Positions 48,772 to 59,500 of a DNA stretch of 64,000 nucleotides are shown here, piece after piece (position 1 is the first letter of the stretch; the number at the start of each line of letters is the position of its first letter). The position numbers and the translations under genes are program-made. The DNA is from Monarcha castaneiventris obscurior (lineage: Eukaryota > Chordata > Aves > Passeriformes > Monarchidae), in NCBI GenBank assembly GCA_026261815.1, contig JAMPIT010000230.1, forward strand, positions 42,120,501 through 42,184,500, read 5' to 3'. Under the pieces are notes generated by a model. That model was not told where the DNA came from. It worked only from the letters and a program-made list of their open reading frames with translations, and did not search any database.

Positions 48772-51488
48772 CAGATTTCAGGCTTTTCTGTGCAGGAATT
48801 ATGTCGTTGTACTTGTTTTCTCTGTTGTCAGGCATGGTAGGGCCTTAATGTGGACGGACTTGCTGCAGAAATCCTGTGTGATACTGAATAGCAAAATCTA
48901 GTTCTGTTTTCCTTCTGGAGGGTGGCTTGCTTTCCTCCTCACAGCCTTCTGTGGAAATTTCCTTTAAAGCCTGAAAATCAAGTTATAACCTTAATTAACA
49001 CAGAGCTCAGAGTTGTTCCAGCATGGATTATTTGATCATGTGAGTGTGGCTTCTCTTGTCTTTGCAAGCCAGGCTGAACTCAAGATCTTTTTACTGCTCC
49101 TGATGATCAATTAAGTGTTAACCACAAAAGGGAAAATTTAGTAGTGGGAGAGATTTGCCTTTTCTGAATTTAAAGGTGACATTGGAAACAGTAGACCGTA
49201 TTGAAGTTTTCATTAAAAGTATTGCCAAGTTCTCTTTAAATTTTACTGTCTAGGTTATCAGTTGTAATCAACTGTTTCTAAGGATGTTTAATCAAAAAGC
49301 ACAAGATTGATACAACTGTTAATGTAAAAATAGTAGCATTTTTGGTGTGTTTATAGTGCAGTTATGTAATAATTTAAATTAATAAATGTTTATGTCTATA
49401 GTTAGATACGTATATGAAAGGTTATTCTAAACAAAATTTGTTGTATACACGATCCAAAATGCTTTTCATAAGTCACGTGAGCTAACATGGAAGCTTCATG
49501 TCAGCATTACTTAATGGAACATACCTTGCAAAAAGAGATATTTATACTATTTCCTGGCCCAAAGGAGCAATTTTGCTACAATATGTGTGCAACACACGAA
49601 AAATTTAAATAATGGTTAGAGATGATGTCTGAGCTGTAGTTCTTCAATTTGCAGACATTATTTGTTGAATATTTTATTTTAGAGCCATTGGATTTTAAAT
49701 TTAATTGCAAAGGAGACCTGCAGTTTTAAAGATTTATAAATAATAACTTCTAATTTTGTGTCTCAAAGACCTCTTTAAATACTGCTGTCCTGATGGATAT
49801 TGCACTTAATTTTTTTTTTGAGACATAAAACAATTTTGGCTATTTGTTCTTACAGAGAACTTTGCATAGAGGAAAGTATGAAAATTTAGAGTTTCATGTA
49901 TGTGTTCTCTTCTAGTAGAAGAATGCTCAGTTGTGATCATGTTTTTGATCATTTTCTATGATACTGGGCAAAACAGTCTACCTACAGGTAGCACACTGTA
50001 TGCACAGGCATTTTAGAAACCTGTGAAATCTTAATCCATATTTCTCCTCTCTTGCTGCCAGATTGGGTTTGTGCCTAGAGTAACTGAGCTTTTGTTTTGC
50101 TGGAAACCAGTGTTCCAACAGAGTGCTGCACATCTGAAAATCCTGAGGAACTTTGTTTTGCCATAACCAAGTATGCCCATTCCTGTACTAATTCTTCTGA
50201 TAAACTACCCACAGTAGTCTGCTTTGTAGTGTGAGAAACCCAAAATTTAGTTCGGGTTTGGTTTTTGTAGCAAATCACTTACTTTCTTTGGTAACACAAC
50301 AATATTGACCTGAAAGTGCAAATTTTAAGTATGCTGAAGTAAAATCCATGTGTGACTTAAGTATATGATGGACTTAGGGCATACAGAAGGGAAACCATAG
50401 CTTCAGTTTTCTTACCTTACAATTCATCTGTGTTATGAAATTAATCTGTTTTGGAAAACCCCATTTTTTTACCTTTGCCTTCTCACTAGGGTTTTTATTG
50501 TTTTGGGTTTTTTTCATCCAGGGAATTACACTACATAAATTTCCCAAGCTTACCTTTTTTTGTACTCTAGTTTGACAATTTTGTGTTTTGAAGTGTTGCC
50601 ATGCTGTGCAGATTACAAGAGGAAGCCAGAATTGCCATAGCCAGAGGTTTTAGTGTCTGACTTACTGAATCTTAAGACCTATACCAAGATTGTCATCATA
50701 GTACAGAATTCAATATTTTAGCCTGTAAGATGCATTATAAATCTAGAATTACTGGTATCTCAATCAAGTCTGCCTAGGAATAGTGGAATTTTTACTCTTC
50801 AGAAATACAGTTTTTTTATTCATTTTTCCCCAAGGGAGGAGCAAGCACTAAATATTTTTATTTAATAATATGCTGAAATCTGTCAGCTTATATTTTAAGA
50901 AAGTTAGAATGCTTTAAGATTGGTAAATTAAATATTTAAGATACTTTCCTTCCTTTACTTAAAGAATTCTGACACTCTCAGTGTCTGAATATGTCTGTAC
51001 CTTTGCTGTATTAATAGTAAATTGCAATATCTTCATAAATTGCATTGTTTCACTCTCCTGTTGAAAGTTTATCTGACTTTTGTGCCAGACATGATTACTT
51101 CTGTAAAGTAGTATCCTCTGCTTTCTATAATGAAGTCAGTTACCTAGTTGCCTTCGATTTAATTTCTGCATTTTCGCTTTTAGTGGGAATGAGGTAAATG
51201 AGTGCAGTTCACAAGCCAAAAGGCAGAAAGGAGTGGAATATGCACAGCAGCTGTCACAAGGACACAAGATGTAAACGTGAATTACCACAGCTTATTAAGG
51301 AATTAATTACTTGTCACATTTAAGTCTTAAGACTGGAATTAAACTCTTCAATTTGATGCAATCTCTTGTTGGCAGAAGGAGAGAAAGCACACCAAGAAAA
51401 CCATGGGGAGATATTTGCATGCACCTGCACCAGCTGTAGTTGGGTCATTGCAAGCAAACTGTGCTGTTTATGTACTGAAGCACCAGCA

Positions 51489-52405
51489 AATCACAGAGTC
51501 ATTGAGGTTGGAAGCAACCTTTTGAGATCATCTTGTCAAGCCCATTGTTCAAGCTAGAGCAGGTCTTCCCTGAACATATCCAGCCAAGCTTTTAATATCT
51601 TCATTGGAGAATCCATAATCTCTCTGGGCAGCCTGTTCTACTCTTCCACCACCCTCAAATGGAAAAGAAGTGTTTTCCTGTGATTAGATATAATATTTTG
51701 TGTTTTTATTTGCCTCTATTGTCTCTTGTCCTGTACCTGGGCATTACTGAGAAGAGCCTGGTTCCCTCTTTTTAATTTCCTCCTATCAATTGTTTATACA
51801 CATTGGTAAGATCCCTCCACTAGTCTTCTTCCTTATAGAGTCTCAGGTCTTCCAGCCTCACTTTATCTCCTATAGATGGTCTAGTCCCTTCATCATCTTT
51901 GTGGTCTTGCCCTGGACTTCTCCAGTAAGTCCTTATCTATCTTGTGCCGGGGAATCCAGGACTGGACACAGCACTCCAGATGCATCCACATCAGTGCTGA
52001 GTAGAGGGGAAGAATTACGTTCCTCAATCTGCTGATGATGCTTATCCTAATGCAGCCCAGGATGCTGGATTACCTTTTTTTTTTGCTACAGTGGTGTGTT
52101 GCAGGCTCATGGTCAGCTTTTCTTCCAGCAGGATCCCCTTTTAGGCAAACCTGCTTCCCAACCAGTCAACTGTCAGACTGGTGGTGATTTCTGCTTTTCC
52201 ATCAAGCGAGTCATCTCATTGAGGAAGTCAATGAGGCTGGTGAACTCCTCCCTTTTTTGCCTTTCATGTGTTAGGAAATGCTTTCCAGGAGAATCTTCTC
52301 CATCACCTTACCAGGGATTGAGGTGAGGCTGACCAGCCTGTAGTTACCTAAATCCTCCTTCCTGCACTTCTTGAAGATCAGAGAAACATTTTCTGCCTTC
52401 CAGTT
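51489..52405 (-). mobile_element. CR1 LINE, 5'-truncated with internal deletion
   Basis: This is a chicken-repeat-1 retrotransposon copy in minus orientation. The high-coordinate end (52405-52274) translates to a reverse-transcriptase piece: [13 protein letters not shown], then [19 protein letters not shown] and LESIS before a stop. The next recognisable coding part (about 52130-51930, read on the minus strand) is the end of ORF2, with EKLTMSLQ and, in another frame, ILPLYSAL and HLEYCVQSWIP-like pieces. The central catalytic part, including the Phe-Ala-Asp-Asp box, is missing. The 3' UTR follows: on the + strand it shows the usual 'gtcattgaggttggaagcaacc', 'gggcagcctgttc' and 'ctcttgtcctgt' boxes. 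The 3' end lies at about 51489, where 'gactctgtgatt' on the minus strand resembles the CR1 terminal ATTCTRTG repeat. It is inactive. Confidence 0.9.
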
Positions 52406-53303
52406 TGGGGGGTGAAGGCTGAGTATGTAGTACCAAGGAGGTGTGTTTAAAACCTGAAAGAATTCTGTGTGATTTTGTTCTGGAATTAATGTAATAAAAT
52501 ATCGATGCACTCGAGAAAAGTTGTTGGAATGCAGGTACTCAAACTCCTGTTCCTTGAGGACAGCATGTGTGGCTGTTCCTCCTGCTGAGTCGTCCAAGTA
52601 CTATGGCACGTGCTTCTTAGCATTATCTGAAAAACTGCTTCAGGTACACATTTGTGGGAGTTTTGCTTTGCATTTGTGATGCCTGAAGTGACACTGGTGC
52701 AGCCCTTGAAAAACGTAGATATAGGTCTTTTGGAAAACTTCAATGCATTTTGAAATGGCATTTATGGGGGATGAAAACCTGTGCTTTAAAAGGACAAGTG
52801 CCCTGCAGGTTGGAGTGGTGTCCAGAGCAGCCAGGATCTTGATCAGTTGTCAGCAATAGTTCATGTGCAGTGCCACGTTCTGCACAGACTTTGCCCTGTC
52901 AGTTTGAGAGCTGCTGCAGACACCCATTCAGTCTTCTGCACGGCCAGATCCTTTCCCAGTCCCTAATGGTGTCTGCCCTCTGCTGAATTCTTGAGCTGCA
53001 CTTCTTGTCCAGGGTTTGCTCTGGTAAAGACACTGATGTTTGTAGAGCCTTCAAAACTGCAGTAACCCTTGTCTCTCCTGGCAGAGGAGTAGCTGGTAAT
53101 CAGCATGTGCTTTCCAGTCTCTGTGTCCGGGAGCCTTGCTTTCTCCTCTTAGCAAAAGTTCTCCACGGTATTGTTTCTAAAAGTGCTTGTGTGGCCTCGA
53201 TTACAGCAGTTCAGTACTGTGACATTGTCATCATGCTTTATTTTTAAAAATGACAGCAGCAAAACAGAAATACCAATTTAATGTCACATTCACCATAGGA
53301 GAT
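52406..53303 (+). other. MYRIP: Inferred MYRIP intron between CR1 and SINE; nothing identified
   Basis: Unique-looking intronic sequence, somewhat richer in G/C than average. The part just above 52405 could hold more decayed CR1 sequence, since the reverse-transcriptase frame stays open upstream, but those residues do not look like CR1. No exon is recognised. Confidence 0.5.
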
Positions 53304-53552
53304 TCAGTCTTGTGGAGAGAACAATGGCCTGACAATCAAGGGGTCAGCCTCTATTTTTGGTTTGCTCACTGACTGGCTGCGTGGCCTTGGGCAAATTGCT
53401 TTCACCTCTCTGTGCGTCTGCTTTCCCTCCAACTCCCTGCCTGTCTTTTTCATTTAGATGATTAGCTCCCCTAGGCAAGGAATGCCTCTTGTTTGTACAG
53501 TTCTCTGTGTTTTGTTGGAGGCCTTGGGGTCTCCAATGCTGTAACAACAGGG
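53304..53552 (+). mobile_element. MIR-class SINE (amniote CORE-SINE type), nearly full length
   Basis: The sequence follows the layout of an old tRNA-derived MIR/CORE SINE. The head near 53307-53350 ('tgtggagagaacaatggcctgacaatcaagg') stands for the 'gtggataaggcactggac' region. The core 'actgactggctgcgtggccttgggcaaatt' at 53368-53397 is followed by 'cacctctctgtgcgtctgctttccctcc'. A tail 'catttagatgattagctcccctaggcaaggaatgcctcttgtttgtacag' occupies 53451-53500, matching the 'ttagattgtaagctccttggggcagggactgtctc' tail seen in reptile and bird copies. It ends in 'ggccttggggtctccaatgctgtaacaaca'. It is better preserved than the copy at 36.4 kb. Confidence 0.78.
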
Positions 53553-56114
53553 ATTCACATCAGTATTACCACTTATCTCTCATATACAGATCCGAGGAAC
53601 CTAATTTTCACAAAGAGATGGATGTTCCTGGCCCTTGTGTTAGTAGTGTACAACAGGGAGCTATAATGACAAGAATCTTCTCTTTTTGATGTGTCAGATC
53701 TATCACATCTCCAGGGCTTAGATCAGGACTCACACAAGTGTTTTTCCTGCTGATGCTGGTGTCACTCACACAGGAGTGTGGCGTGTCCTGTGCTTGTGTA
53801 CATGGCCCAAGAGTGAGATGTGCTCAGTTAGCTCGTGGTCTGTCAACCAGCTGGCCCTGCATATCTCCAAAGTATGCTCATGCTCAGGCCTTCAGCCACC
53901 TAGCAAGTTTTGGAATAGTTGATGCCCTATGTCCCTGTGTGATCTGTCTGCATTGCTCTTTGGAGTCTGGAGTAGCCAAAGATCTTGGTTAAGAGACCCA
54001 GATCTACAGGAGCTAAGAGAATAGTCAGTACTGTCCTCACTCAGGGCTGGTTGGAGCCATGCACTACTGTGCTTGCACACAGAAGCAGACCAGGATACCC
54101 ACTGTTAACCAACTGCTGTAAAGGTAAGCAGCATATAAATGCCTTGAGCCCATGATTTCCCTAATCCTGACTTGTTAGAGTCATTCAGCCTTGAGGGAGT
54201 GCTCTTTTTTTTGAAAGATTTTTCAGCAATTGTTTTTGCCTTTTCTCACAGCTGTCACCAGAGCAGGCACTGCCTGTTGGGCTGACATTTGTGTGTCACT
54301 CCCCTCACAAGCCCCTTCCCCTTCCCCATCCAGAAGTGTCCCAGCCGGGCTCTGTCATACACTAACATGACACTCATGGTCTCACTTGCATTACTTGCTG
54401 TTCCTTCCTTGTAAGTTGTCAGCTGTTTGTGTTTAGTGACAACGTGATGTCATTGGGGGTTTCTTCTTCCCATGCTATGTGATTCTGCTGGCAGTCATGA
54501 TTTTATTATGGATCCTGTCGTGATTTCCCTTAAAGCTTCAGTTTCTACAGCAATGGAATACTCTGGGTTCTCTCTTAAAAATAGTTGTGATGCTCAGCTC
54601 TTTAGAGCAGAAAATATAATTCTAAAATGCTAGAATATTGAAGCAATAAGTAAAAATACATCAGTTTGTTCTATTTCTTATACTCTGAGTTTTTAAAAGG
54701 TCAGGATTGACAGAACTAATTACATAATGTAGGGAAGAAATTATAACCTGCTGCCACCCACTGTCCGTGCCATTTTAGTGGTACTGAACACCCACCTCCC
54801 AAAGTGGAGAATACATTCCCATGATGGATCCATATCTCATCTCTTGTCGTGGCAACAATACAGGCTGGGATGTGTTCATCTTCCAAAGCATAATATGACT
54901 GTGATGATTTCACCAAATACATGTTCAAAATGGACAAGTACTATAATAAGATGTGTCAGCGTGTTTTTAATTTGCATAGGAATTAGCATATATAAACCAC
55001 ATGGGGATGAAAATTCTCCCTGAAACTTCTCTGAGTTATTATTACTGGATTACCAAGTATAGTCATTACTATATCATTGTGAATACTATTAATACAATAA
55101 CAATTACCGTTGCTTTTTTAAAACAACTACTTGTAAGTAATATTGTTGTTTTAAAGCTATGGGTGAAGGCAAATTGGGGTCATATCCCTTAGGGCTGGTC
55201 ATTAAAGTCAGCATGGACAAGAGACTGTAGCAATTTAAGAGTTAGAGTTCCCTTAAAAGGTCTGCTGTTAGCAATAATATGTATGAAAGCAAACATTTCA
55301 ACTTCTGTTGTTTAATGCAAAAGGTGCATTTGTAGTCAGGTGCTGGGGCTGCCTGTGAGATTACGTGTGAGGGATGCTTAGATTCCAGCCCCAGGGCTGG
55401 AGGAAAGTGCCAGAGCCACACACTGTATGTCAGCTCAGCCCCTGCAGCTGTCCAGGGGCTGCAGCTGCGGATGCCAGATGAATAACCCTCATGCTCAGCC
55501 TGAGGCTCAGCAGGTCTTTTACACTCCACTTACATGATGGCTGGATGAGCCTTGCACATATCTGATAAAAGTCTGATTGTCTGGCACATGTGCTGTGTAG
55601 ATTTGCTGGCAGTTTTTACGTGCAGAGTAATTTTTCATCTGTGTGGTCACTGTTCAGTAAGGGGCTGTTAACAGGACTTTCTGAGCACCTGCAAGGGTTA
55701 ATGTCTTAGTTTTTTGTTCATTATCAGAGGGGAGAAAATACTAAAGAATGCATTGGGGACAATGGTATCTGTAAATTCTAGCAAAATTTAAAAAGTGGCA
55801 AATGAGGAGGGGTAGTAGCAAGACTGATTTTGCAGCTAGATTTGAGGCCAAAGATATTATCTCACACCATATTGCTGTTTGTCTCAAAATGTACATCACG
55901 TTACAGGAGCTGTAACAGGGAGGTGTTGATATTGCTATGGGAAATGTAATATTTTGCATTCCCTAACGTTGGTTATTTTAGCCAGCTTCGTGTTAGATCT
56001 CAAACAGTATATCAGAGCCTTAAAATCTTTGCTGTGCCTATCCTTGTGTGGGACCCCCATGAAAGAGGGACATACAGCATGCCTTAGCTGAAGAGAGAAG
56101 CAGCTTCCTGAGCC

Positions 56115-56516
56115 TTTTCTTCGCTTGCTTTCCCTAACACCCCCTCCTTCGCTTCTCCTAGCACTTGAGAAATTCTCCTGTTATTCCACTGCAGGCTGCT
56201 CCGCTGCGAGCGAGCTGCGTGTGCTGGGGAGAGAAGCGCTGCTGAGAGGAGCTGCATACGCTGTGACTTCCCTCCAGCAGAACCCTTCTGTCCACCTGCA
56301 GCCTAAGAGTTCAGCTGGGAGAGCTGGGAATGGGGGGATTTCTGTTCCCCCCACCCTCTGCCTTCCTTCTGAAAACCTTGCAGTTCTTCACTTAATAATG
56401 AGGAGTACATATGCTATGAATAAAATATTAGTGCAAAGTGGGGAATATACTTTAGGGGTGTTTATCCGGAAAGGAATATGAAACAAAGCAGGAATAGAAC
56501 ACGGTTACTACTTCAG
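56115..56516 (+). promoter_or_regulatory. CpG-rich patch with downstream splice donor: possible alternative promoter/first exon
   Basis: Eight CpG dinucleotides fall between 56122 and 56260 (about one per 17 bp) in a window where they are generally sparse. The local sequence is G/C-rich, with 'gctccgctgcgagcgagctgcgt' at 56198-56220. Downstream, TTCAG|GTAAAT at 56512-56522 is a strong donor. Together these look like a small promoter plus first exon, either of a short MYRIP isoform or of a non-coding RNA. A 118-codon frame (56125-56481) is open but not recognisable. A short ATG frame from 56478 would cross the donor in phase 0, which does not fit the phase 2 MYRIP exon set. Purely predictive. 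Confidence 0.35.
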
Positions 56517-59500
56517 GTAAATCTGCTTATTGCTTTATTATTACCATTTGTAATGATGATACCCATATCTTTGTCGTGCATGATAGTACAATGAGATGAC
56601 TTCATTCCTGTGCATCACTGTCCTTGCAGTGCAGTTCTTTCAGTTCATAACATTAGTGTGTGATTTAATTATAGGATTGGGATATTGAATTATTGATTGC
56701 AATATTGAATGCTGACATGCAGTGAACATGACAAAAAATTTTAAGTTTTGGTTTTCTGAACTTGTGACAAATGTATCTCTGCACAATATTTATATGGGCA
56801 ATGTAGGGGGAGCTTTGATTTTCTTGAAGATGCTTTATCTTTACATTTAAAATTACCTTAAATAATGTTTTGAAATAGCTTAGTCCCTAAATGCAGACTT
56901 TAAAAATCAAATCTGGCAACAGAGAGGCTGACACGAGTAAAATAATTTTACTTCTCAAATTTGTGAGTAAATATAAATGTTTAGTCAGTGTTTATTGGCA
57001 CTGCTGAAATCCCAAGCAATGCAGTGGCTGCCTAAGGAAGTGGACACAACCGTAGCAGGAGTTTCCTTGGACATACAGATTTGCTGAGAGGTCCCTGATG
57101 TAAAGTAAACTACTTACTGATTTAATGATGTTGTGATGATCCACAGTATTCTGTAACTGATGTAGGACGTGTTTCCTTCAGCATTGCATCTATTTTTTGT
57201 ATTGACAGTGTTTTGACAAACATTCTGTCGTGTTCCTGCATATTCTCTCTTAATGCCTTTTAACTGTATTCTAGGAAGCAGCATTAACATTAAACACTGT
57301 TTTCTTCTGCTGCAGTCATAACAGAGGTTTTACAAGCATCAACGTGAAGTCTTGCCAGATGCATCACAGCATCTGTGTTGTGATGCTCGAGAAGTGGTGT
57401 GTTATCCCACTAATGTAGGGGGAATCACCACTTCTGAAGTGAGCAGAAGCTGAAACATTATTACACTGCATATACTTAAGCATAGGTAATGGGAGGATAA
57501 TTCTCTCTTCTGTGTTCTGTCTTGCCAGCTGCAGCAGCTTCAAAGTCTTGGATGTTTATTTTTATTGTAGAATGGACAGCAAAAAAAAAAAGAAGCTAGG
57601 CATATTCAAGTAACTGATTGTTTTGGTTCATTGTGAAATATATTCTGGTTCTTCTATAAACACAGCTTTAAAGGATGTAATGTCTCTGTTGCAAGTATAA
57701 TCAATTTAAATGGAGAAAGGGCATGCCATTAGAGACTGTACCTTGAGCTTGTTCATGCTGGGTTGCTCCCATCTCTGCTGCCTGTGCTATGGAGAGGATC
57801 TACTGTCTGTGCTCATGAGTCTCTCTGTGTACTGTTGGTAGAAAATAGGGCTGTGAATAACTGATAGTTATTCATCATTCTGGAAGCAACACACACTGTA
57901 GCTCTGGCTGTCAGTAGAAAAAGTAGCTGCAAAAATATTAAAACAACTCTAGCCTGGGGATTCCAATTTTTATAATAATAAAAACTTCTGTGGAGTTTCC
58001 TCCCTTGATATCCAGTCTGGGAAAACAACTCTGTTCTCTCTCCTTTGCCAGGAAGCTAATGAGAAATTTCTGCCATCCCCGCTAATGCTTCTGCAATTAA
58101 AAGGGAAGGCCCTTGTAATGGAAAAATATACATGAACTGCTAGAGTGTGCAGTAGGAACAGAAGGCTGAGGGAGAGACCAAGAAACCAGCTCTATCTTTA
58201 TATGCCTAGGTTAGCAGCAGGGGGACTTCTTTGAAAGGTCATGAGGTCCACTCGTTTGTCCATATGAATTTTTGACTGCTGGGTGGGACCCACAGGCAAG
58301 GTATGGCAGTTTGGAACAACCTGCCAGTCAGGGACTCCTGCCTCAATCTTCTTCCCAAGTTTTTAGCAAAATAATACTTGGCACACCCACCAGAATATTG
58401 CTCTACTTCCATGGCTCCACACTGTATGTGGTTGGATATTCAGTCTCTCTCAATCAAGAAGCTAAACACAAGGATGTGGCAGCAGGTTCCACTAAAAATA
58501 CTGTCGTTGTTGCACCTTTACAAGCAGCTGTGCAGGTGCAGGGTAGCACCTGCACCAGATCTGAGGTGATTTTAGTTGCATGCATTGACATACTTTCTTA
58601 ATGTCTGAATTGTCAGGGGAATGTTAGATGCAGTGCAGAACAAAAGGGCTTGCACAGTGCTGTGGGGAGGAAGCAGAGATAAACCAGTGTAGTAGGGAAA
58701 ACAAAGGGGCCAGATTTAGTTGCTGGTGTATTACAAGCATGAATTTACCCTGGGAAGTTATTAATGCCTGGGAAGTGTCTGCAGTGGTGCAGGGTGCTGG
58801 CAGGTGTCTTTGGAGCTGAGTTCTGACATATGCTAAGCACTGTTTTCCACCTGCTCCTTTCTTCCCCTCTCATTGAGTGACTTTAAGCAGCCTGTCCTTG
58901 GCGTTCAGTCATGTGGAAAGTGTGACAGCCCCACGGTCAGTAGCCAGGTCAGTCACATTTCTCCTGCTGTGCCATTCTCCACCATCTTCTGATGGGTGGT
59001 TGGACCTGGCCTCTGTTTTCCATATAAAGATTTCTTTGCTGAGCCTTCACTCTTGCGAAGCCTTAAAGGTCATGGCAGGCTTCTGGCTGCAGCTTCTGAA
59101 GAAGGCCAGTGAGGAGAGAGAAAGACTACAGGGTCTCCAGTTCCAAGTGCTGACATTTCCCTGTGCTGTGGAACTGGACTTCTGGCCCTGCTCCTGCCCT
59201 GGCTTCAACAGGAGGAGAGTGAAAATCGTGATTACGTAACTGGTTGCTCTCACAAAGTGACTTGTTATTAGCTCCTTAGTAGCAACCTCTGCTATCCAGT
59301 GATCATAATTCTTGGGGAATTAAAAAACTAAAGGTGAGTTTGTGGCTTATGCATGAATTCAGGAAAAAATCATTTGAATCTAAAGAAAGATCTGCTTGTG
59401 AATCATAAAATTGACACAAAGTTACCCCATCCTAAACTTGTATTTCAAAGAGAATTACCAATATACATAATCTTTGAATGCTGGTAAAATAGCAAATGAC

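Larger units (their letters stand above)
30691..51484 (+). other. MYRIP: Inferred MYRIP downstream intron, first part
   Basis: This follows the exon donor. I looked for the next MYRIP exon, which should start in phase 2 and encode the second helix of the Rab-binding domain (an LEW-aromatic motif and basic residues), and did not see it. No intact gene or RNA gene is visible. Minus-strand open frames at 35402-35733 and 39130-39516, and the longest + frame at 47348-48040, are reported as leads rather than genes. Simple repeats and one SINE are listed separately; otherwise I see nothing that I can name. Confidence 0.6.

Noticed and set aside
52486..53247. Overlapping open frames on both strands next to the CR1
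   Set aside because: They overlap each other on opposite strands and show no known domain; only the CR1 reverse-transcriptase piece below 52405 is recognisable.
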